From positions 1 to 8,993 of the forward strand of contig JAICUE010000083.1 in assembly GCA_025936015.1 (NCBI GenBank): 8,993 nt of DNA. Direction: 5' to 3'. The position numbers were made by a program, and so were the translations under genes. Source of the stretch: Gemmatimonadaceae bacterium (lineage in GTDB: Bacteria; Gemmatimonadota; Gemmatimonadetes; Gemmatimonadales; Gemmatimonadaceae). Below the pieces are notes generated by a model. The model saw only the letters and a list, made by a program, of their open reading frames with translations. It was not told where the DNA came from and did no database searches. Each line of letters opens with the position of its first letter. Within the stretch, counting starts at the first letter, position 1. Below are positions 5,716-8,993 of the stretch, in pieces.

Positions 5716-6636
5716 TCACGGCAGGACGGCGCGGGTGGTGAACGGGTCGTAGCTGCTCCCTGACGGCAGGACGTCGACGCTGATCCCGGCGGCGCCGAGG
5801 ATCTTCGCGCCAACGGGAGTGATCGCGGCATGCCGCGCATCGTAGACGATCGCGGCGCTGGCGCCGATCACGCTCCACTTCCCGACCGAATCGACCACCA
5901 GCGCGGTGGACTCGTCGATCCCGACGCCGATCAGGTCAGGATGCTCGAGCACGACGCTGATCAGGCGGTTGTGGCGCTTGCGACGGAAGAAGTGCTGATC
6001 GACGACCGCGTTGGTGATGAACCCGAAGCCGGGGACCGTGACGACGTTGTCGCGGGCGATGGTGAGGTACGCATCGCTCGAGTCGGTGGGAAGCCGGTCG
6101 CCGCCGCGGCGGCGCTCGTCGCCGGTGAGCATGACTGCGGACATCACCGCCGCACCCGCCGAGGTCCCGCCGACGACCGCGCCGGCATCGAAGCGCCGGT
6201 GCATCATTTCCTCGACGCGCGTCCCGCGGAGCACGCCGGTGAGCCGCGCCTGGTCGCCGCCGCCGAACCAGATTCCGGTCGCCTTCGCCACGCGTGCGAC
6301 ATTGGAATCCGCATCCGCCTCGACGCGCGTCAGGCAGCGGCTCTCGGCGTCGACGCCCATCGCCCGCAGCGCCGCGACCTCTTCGTCTCCGCCCTCCTTG
6401 CACTCCTCACTCGCCATCGCGAAGACGATGACATTCGCGCCTCCCGCCCCGCCGGCATGGTCGACGAATCGCTGACGGATCTCGGGCGGCCGCGGGCCGC
6501 CGCCGACGATGACGAGCGACCCGTGCAGCGCCGAGCGCGGAGCGGTGGCGATCGGAACCGGGATCGTGGCTGACGTTCGGCACGCCGAGCCGAGGAGGAG
6601 GAGGAGGAGCGCGACCGCGGAGACCGGAGCTTTCAT
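5716..6636 (-). CDS. cyanophycinase-like peptidase S51 family lipoprotein
   Basis: This 306-residue protein is of the S51/cyanophycinase group, serine hydrolases that in CphB/CphE cut cyanophycin to beta-Asp-Arg dipeptides. Visible motifs are GSLVIVGGG (39-47), IWFGGGDQARL (122-132), the nucleophile elbow GGTSAGAA with Ser159, DQHFFRRKRHNRL (213-225) and GVGIDESTALVV (from 237). The N-terminus MKAPVSAVALLLLLLGSAC is a lipoprotein-type signal with the modified Cys at 19 (the -3 position is Gly, so the lipobox is slightly weak). The enzyme is therefore probably exported, unlike cytosolic CphB, and could degrade external polymer or act as a different peptidase. I chose the ATG at 6636 because the signal peptide starts there; an ATG at 6684 adds 16 non-signal residues. 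No cyanophycin synthetase is nearby. The exact substrate is inferred, not shown. Confidence 0.87.
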   Translation of the reverse strand: MKAPVSAVALLLLLLGSACRTSATIPVPIATAPRSALHGSLVIVGGGPRPPEIRQRFVDHAGGAGGANVIVFAMASEECKEGGDEEVAALRAMGVDAESRCLTRVEADADSNVARVAKATGIWFGGGDQARLTGVLRGTRVEEMMHRRFDAGAVVGGTSAGAAVMSAVMLTGDERRRGGDRLPTDSSDAYLTIARDNVVTVPGFGFITNAVVDQHFFRRKRHNRLISVVLEHPDLIGVGIDESTALVVDSVGKWSVIGASAAIVYDARHAAITPVGAKILGAAGISVDVLPSGSSYDPFTTRAVLP

Positions 6637-6809
6637 CGTTGTGGAGCCTGGGTTTGCGAGGAGCGGCGAATGTGACATCAGCATCGCGGGGCGTCAAACG
6701 CGCACGTCGGGGAGAGGCGGCGTGCGGGGCGCTGTTGTGGGACTGCGCGGACGGCGGCGTGTGGCGGCTCTGCTGTGTAACGACTCGGCGAACGGCCCTC
6801 GCCTGTAAT
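6637..6809. promoter_or_regulatory. upstream region of the S51 lipoprotein gene
   Basis: About 170 bases between the lipoprotein start and the large palindrome. The promoter of the minus-strand gene should be here, but I see no convincing consensus elements. AGG lies about 12 bases before the ATG and is only a weak ribosome binding site. No gene is supported. Confidence 0.3.
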
Positions 6810-7134
6810 GACCGCGGGGGAACGGCGGCTCGGGGCGTTCACGGCTGTCGTCCGTTTGGCCTCGTACAGCTTTGGCTGGGAGGAAAAAGAGTACCAGGAG
6901 TTTGAGAGACGTCCTCGTGCAGGGCTTCTACCTGTCGAGCCTGAACAGCTTTGGGCAAGCGGGGCGAGATCACCTCGCATGGCTTGCCCCGGGCAGTTCG
7001 ACCGCGCGACTAGTGGCTTTGAGGTTGGCTGTCCCTTCATACTCTTCCTTGCTCTTTTTCCTCCCCGGACAAAGCTGTACGCGGCCAGTCAGAGCACGAG
7101 CCGCCAACGCCCCGAGCCGCCATCCGTCGCAGTC
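6810..7134. repeat. large imperfect palindrome (fold-back element or structured RNA candidate)
   Basis: The left half and the reverse complement of the right half align around a centre at about 6971, keeping register within 3 bases over more than 150 bases. Matching blocks are: 6824-6839 with 7106-7121, a perfect 16-base block (GGCGGCTCGGGGCGTT); 6857-6891 with 7052-7087, 32 matches in 36 columns (core CGTACAGCTTTG and GAGGAAAAAGAG); a looser block near 6898-6910 with about 7032-7045; and the central stem 6953-6960 with 6982-6989 (GGGCAAGC) plus 6964-6968 with 6974-6978 (GCGAG), loop ATCAC. The outer edge (GAC.GCG..GGA at 6810-6821) matches the tandem unit on the right. No transposase or convincing ORF is inside. 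Confidence 0.85.
6953..6989. other. central stem-loop of the palindrome
   Basis: GGGCAAGC (6953-6960) pairs with GCTTGCCC (6982-6989). GCGAG (6964-6968) pairs with CTCGC (6974-6978) inside it, with a 3-base mismatch on each side between the stems. This is the most stable local fold in the gap. No T-run follows on either strand. Confidence 0.75.
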
Positions 7135-7176
7135 GCCGCCATCCGTCGCAGTCGCCGCCATCCGTCGCAGTCGCCG
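7116..7176. repeat. tandem repeat, 19-base unit in three exact copies plus 4 bases
   Basis: The unit GCCGCCATCCGTCGCAGTC is repeated exactly at 7116-7134, 7135-7153 and 7154-7172, followed by GCCG. The first copy overlaps the outer end of the palindrome's right arm. The left arm has only one diverged counterpart (6810-6829), so the other two copies look like a local expansion. Confidence 0.95.
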
Positions 7177-7182
7177 TTAGGC
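7175..7182 (+). repeat. CGTTAGGC octamer, copy 6 (beside the tandem repeat)
   Basis: It overlaps the last two bases of the partial fourth repeat unit. The mirrored position on the left arm reads TCGCCTGTAAT (6799-6809), compared with TCGCCTAACGGC here on the reverse strand. The left side may therefore hold a decayed copy. Confidence 0.75.
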
Positions 7183-7326
7183 GAACCAGCCGCTGTCGCT
7201 TTGTTCTCGTGCGAACTCCCCCGGCCCCGCGACGCGTCACGCGGCGTCCACGAATTGTTTACAGGGCGGCATGTTGACCACTGCGCCGCTGGCGGACAGC
7301 TTGGGCTCAACCTTTCCCCATTCAGA
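7183..7326 (+). promoter_or_regulatory. upstream region of the M14 peptidase gene
   Basis: About 140 bases expected to hold the M14 gene promoter. TTGTTT (about 7256) and TTGACC (about 7275) are -35-like, but no matching -10 element is clear. No Shine-Dalgarno precedes the ATG at 7327 (CCCATTCAGA). Confidence 0.3.
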
Positions 7327-8993
7327 ATGATTCGCACGTTGCTTCCGCGTTGGTCGGTCATCCTCGCCGCGCTGTCGCTGGCCGCGCCGGCGCTCGCTCG
7401 GGGCCAGCAGGCAGTTGCGCTCGACTCGATCCGCGACGATCGGAATTTCTCGTTCTATGCGCGCGGGCCATACCGTGCCGGGATTCCCCGGCCGGAGTCG
7501 ATCCTCGGCTACAACGTCGGCGAGATGAACACGCAGTTCGCGCAGCAGGAGAAGGTGCTGCTGGCGATCGCCGCGGCGGCGAAGGATCGCGTGCGCGTGG
7601 AGGAGATCGGGTCGAGCTACGAGCGGCGGACGATGCGGCTCTATCTCATCTCGTCGCCGGAGAACATCGCGCGGCTCGACGCGATCCGGCAGGATCTCGA
7701 TAAGCTCGGCGATCCTCGCGGCGTGGCGCAGTCGGAGCTCGATGCGATCGCGGCGCGGACGCCGGCGGTGGTGATGGTCAACGAGAGCGTTCACGGGAAC
7801 GAGTCGCCCGGGTTCGAGGCGGCGATGCAGACGCTGTATCAGTTCGCGGCGAGCGAGGAACCGGCGACGCTCGAGATGTTGAAGAACACGATCATCGTCC
7901 TCAACCCGAGCACGAACCCGGACGGTCACGAGCGATTCACCGTCTGGTACAACTCGATCAGCGTCGGCACGCCCGATCCGTTCTCGATGGAGAAGGACGA
8001 GCCGTGGAGCATCTACGGCCGATACAATCACTACCGGTTCGACATGAACCGCGACGTGATGACGACGACGCAGCGCGAGGCACAGGCTCTCGTGCGCGCG
8101 ATGCTGCGCTGGCATCCGATGGTCGCGATCGACCAGCACGGGCAGGTCGGCACCTACTTCTTCCCGCCGACGGCAGCGCAGGTCAACCAGATCTTCCCGC
8201 AGAACTTCTCCGACTGGATGGAGATCTACGGGAAGGCGAATGCGGCCGCGTTCGACAAGTACGGCTGGATGTACTACTCGCGCGACATCTTCGACCTGTT
8301 CGGTCCGTTCTACTGGGACAGCTGGCCATCGCTGACTGGCGCGATCGGGATGACGTACGAAACCGACGGCGGCGGATGGAAAGGCATTCTCTGGCGGCGC
8401 GATGACGGCTCGATCGTTTCCTTCCGCGACGGGATCGCGAAGCACTTCACGACGGCGATCGCGACGATCGAGACGACGTCATCGCGTCGCGCCGCGCGGG
8501 TGCGGGACTACCTCGCCTTCCGCCAGGACGCGATCACCGCCGGGCGCACGGAGAAGATGAAGCGCGTCGTGCTCGTGCCCGGACGCGACCCGGGGCGCGC
8601 CGCCGAGCTGGTCGCGACGCTGCTGCGGAGCGGGATCGAGGTGCGGCGAGTGAAGAGCGGATTCACCTCTCCGGCGGCGCACGCGTACTACGACGACGCA
8701 ATCGGGCCGCACCGATTCGACGCCGGCGCGTACGTCATCGACCTCGCCCAGCCGCAGGGCCGCGCGGCGAAGGCGGTGCTCGAGCCTGACGCTGGCTTCG
8801 ACTCGTCGTTCGTCCGGGCGCAGCTCGCGCGCTACGAGCGGAATATCCGCCGCGGCGCGAACGCCGCGCGCGAGGACTACGAGTTCTACGACGTCACCGC
8901 CTGGTCGCTCCCGGTCACATTCGGCGTCGAGGCATACTGGACCGAAGACGCGCCTAACGTCGACGGCGAGCTGCTGCAGCTCCCGGCCGAGGA
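7327..8993 (+). CDS. secreted M14 family zinc carboxypeptidase (3' end outside window)
   Basis: The frame is open for 555 codons to the window edge. Residues 1-25 (MIRTLLPRWSVILAALSLAAPALA) form a signal peptide with an ALA-type cleavage site. The M14 metal site is visible: HGNE gives His156 and Glu159, and DQHG gives His271 as third ligand. FDMNRD (238-243) supplies the Asn-Arg substrate-carboxylate motif. GMTYETDG gives Glu345 as the probable general base, 74 residues after His271, the same spacing as His196-Glu270 of carboxypeptidase A. The catalytic domain is thus complete. The region after about residue 400 has no motif I recognise. The product is likely a periplasmic or secreted peptidase that removes C-terminal residues from peptides. 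The ATG at 7327 directly opens the signal peptide but lacks a Shine-Dalgarno. The last two bases of the window are an incomplete codon. Confidence 0.9.
   Translation, partial: MIRTLLPRWSVILAALSLAAPALARGQQAVALDSIRDDRNFSFYARGPYRAGIPRPESILGYNVGEMNTQFAQQEKVLLAIAAAAKDRVRVEEIGSSYERRTMRLYLISSPENIARLDAIRQDLDKLGDPRGVAQSELDAIAARTPAVVMVNESVHGNESPGFEAAMQTLYQFAASEEPATLEMLKNTIIVLNPSTNPDGHERFTVWYNSISVGTPDPFSMEKDEPWSIYGRYNHYRFDMNRDVMTTTQREAQALVRAMLRWHPMVAIDQHGQVGTYFFPPTAAQVNQIFPQNFSDWMEIYGKANAAAFDKYGWMYYSRDIFDLFGPFYWDSWPSLTGAIGMTYETDGGGWKGILWRRDDGSIVSFRDGIAKHFTTAIATIETTSSRRAARVRDYLAFRQDAITAGRTEKMKRVVLVPGRDPGRAAELVATLLRSGIEVRRVKSGFTSPAAHAYYDDAIGPHRFDAGAYVIDLAQPQGRAAKAVLEPDAGFDSSFVRAQLARYERNIRRGANAAREDYEFYDVTAWSLPVTFGVEAYWTEDAPNVDGELLQLPAE
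8952..8959 (-). repeat. CGTTAGGC octamer, copy 7 (inside the M14 gene)
   Basis: The plus strand reads GCCTAACG, in frame as CCT-AAC within Ala-Pro-Asn-Val-Asp. This is the third gene in which the motif falls in the Pro-Asn frame. Confidence 0.8.

Noticed and set aside
6953..7000. tRNA-like segment (GTTCGA near 6996 after a GC-rich stem)
   Set aside because: No T-arm pairing around the GTTCGA, no anticodon arm and no acceptor stem closing at tRNA length.
6678..7040. 120-codon minus-strand ORF with a fair ribosome binding site inside the palindrome
   Set aside because: The purine-rich GGAGGAAAAAGAG is part of the inverted repeat arm. The product is low-complexity with no recognisable features and runs across the palindrome centre.
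7116..7176. CRISPR array
   Set aside because: The 19-base units are directly adjacent with no spacers, so this is a simple tandem repeat.
1780..7182. GTTAGGC as integron attC core sites (it fits GTTRRRY)
   Set aside because: No integrase gene, no paired inverse core at attC spacing with the expected fold, genes on both strands, and several copies inside conserved genes. An iterated genomic word fits better.
7237..8445. 402-codon open frame on the minus strand
   Set aside because: It is antisense to the M14 gene, which has a signal peptide and complete catalytic motifs. The antisense product is Arg/His/Asp-rich without family features, typical of the shadow frame in GC-rich genes.

Overview
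This is a GC-rich (about two-thirds G+C) bacterial chromosome segment with short gaps and mixed gene orientation. A short TonB-family protein beginning MLEQLPE, an ECF sigma locus with a Spy/CpxP-like membrane-anchored protein, a secreted M14 peptidase and a cyanophycinase-like lipoprotein together suggest a Gram-negative soil-type lineage. Gemmatimonadota is my best guess, from protein style only and not from a search.

Layout. Bases 1-247 hold the C-terminal end of an HD-domain phosphohydrolase (+). Bases 311-1772 (+) are a tightly overlapping three-gene unit: ECF sigma factor, a one-pass membrane protein in the anti-sigma position, and a membrane-anchored Spy/CpxP/CnrX-like protein. The order resembles envelope-stress loci of the cnrYXH type. 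Converging on it from the minus strand is a tonB-exbD pair (2942 to 1813) without exbB. A strong terminator (3069-3111) separates tonB from a CsbD-family stress gene (3131-3337, -). A divergent gap leads to kup (3637-5664, +), a potassium uptake transporter. Kup converges on a peptidase S51/cyanophycinase-like lipoprotein gene (5716-6636, -). A 690-base divergent gap follows. The window ends inside a secreted M14 zinc carboxypeptidase-family gene (7327-end, +).

Two signals are not explained by the genes. First, the octamer CGTTAGGC occurs seven times (both strands), where base composition predicts fewer than one. One copy lies in each of the two convergent gaps, one sits beside a tandem repeat, and in-gene copies force rare codons (CCT-AAC three times; TTA-TTA-GGC-CTA-ACG in kup). 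It behaves like a highly iterated genomic word such as an uptake, segregation or HIP-type motif. Second, the gap at 6637-7326 contains a large imperfect palindrome centred at about base 6971, with arms of about 160 bases that keep register to within 3 bases. One outer arm end is expanded into three tandem 19-base units and abuts an octamer. It could be a fold-back/MITE-like element, a structured RNA, or an inverted duplication between two divergent genes.

The genes share an envelope theme (stress signalling, TonB energy transduction, potassium uptake, exported hydrolases) but do not form one pathway. I see no defence system, CRISPR array, rRNA or tRNA.
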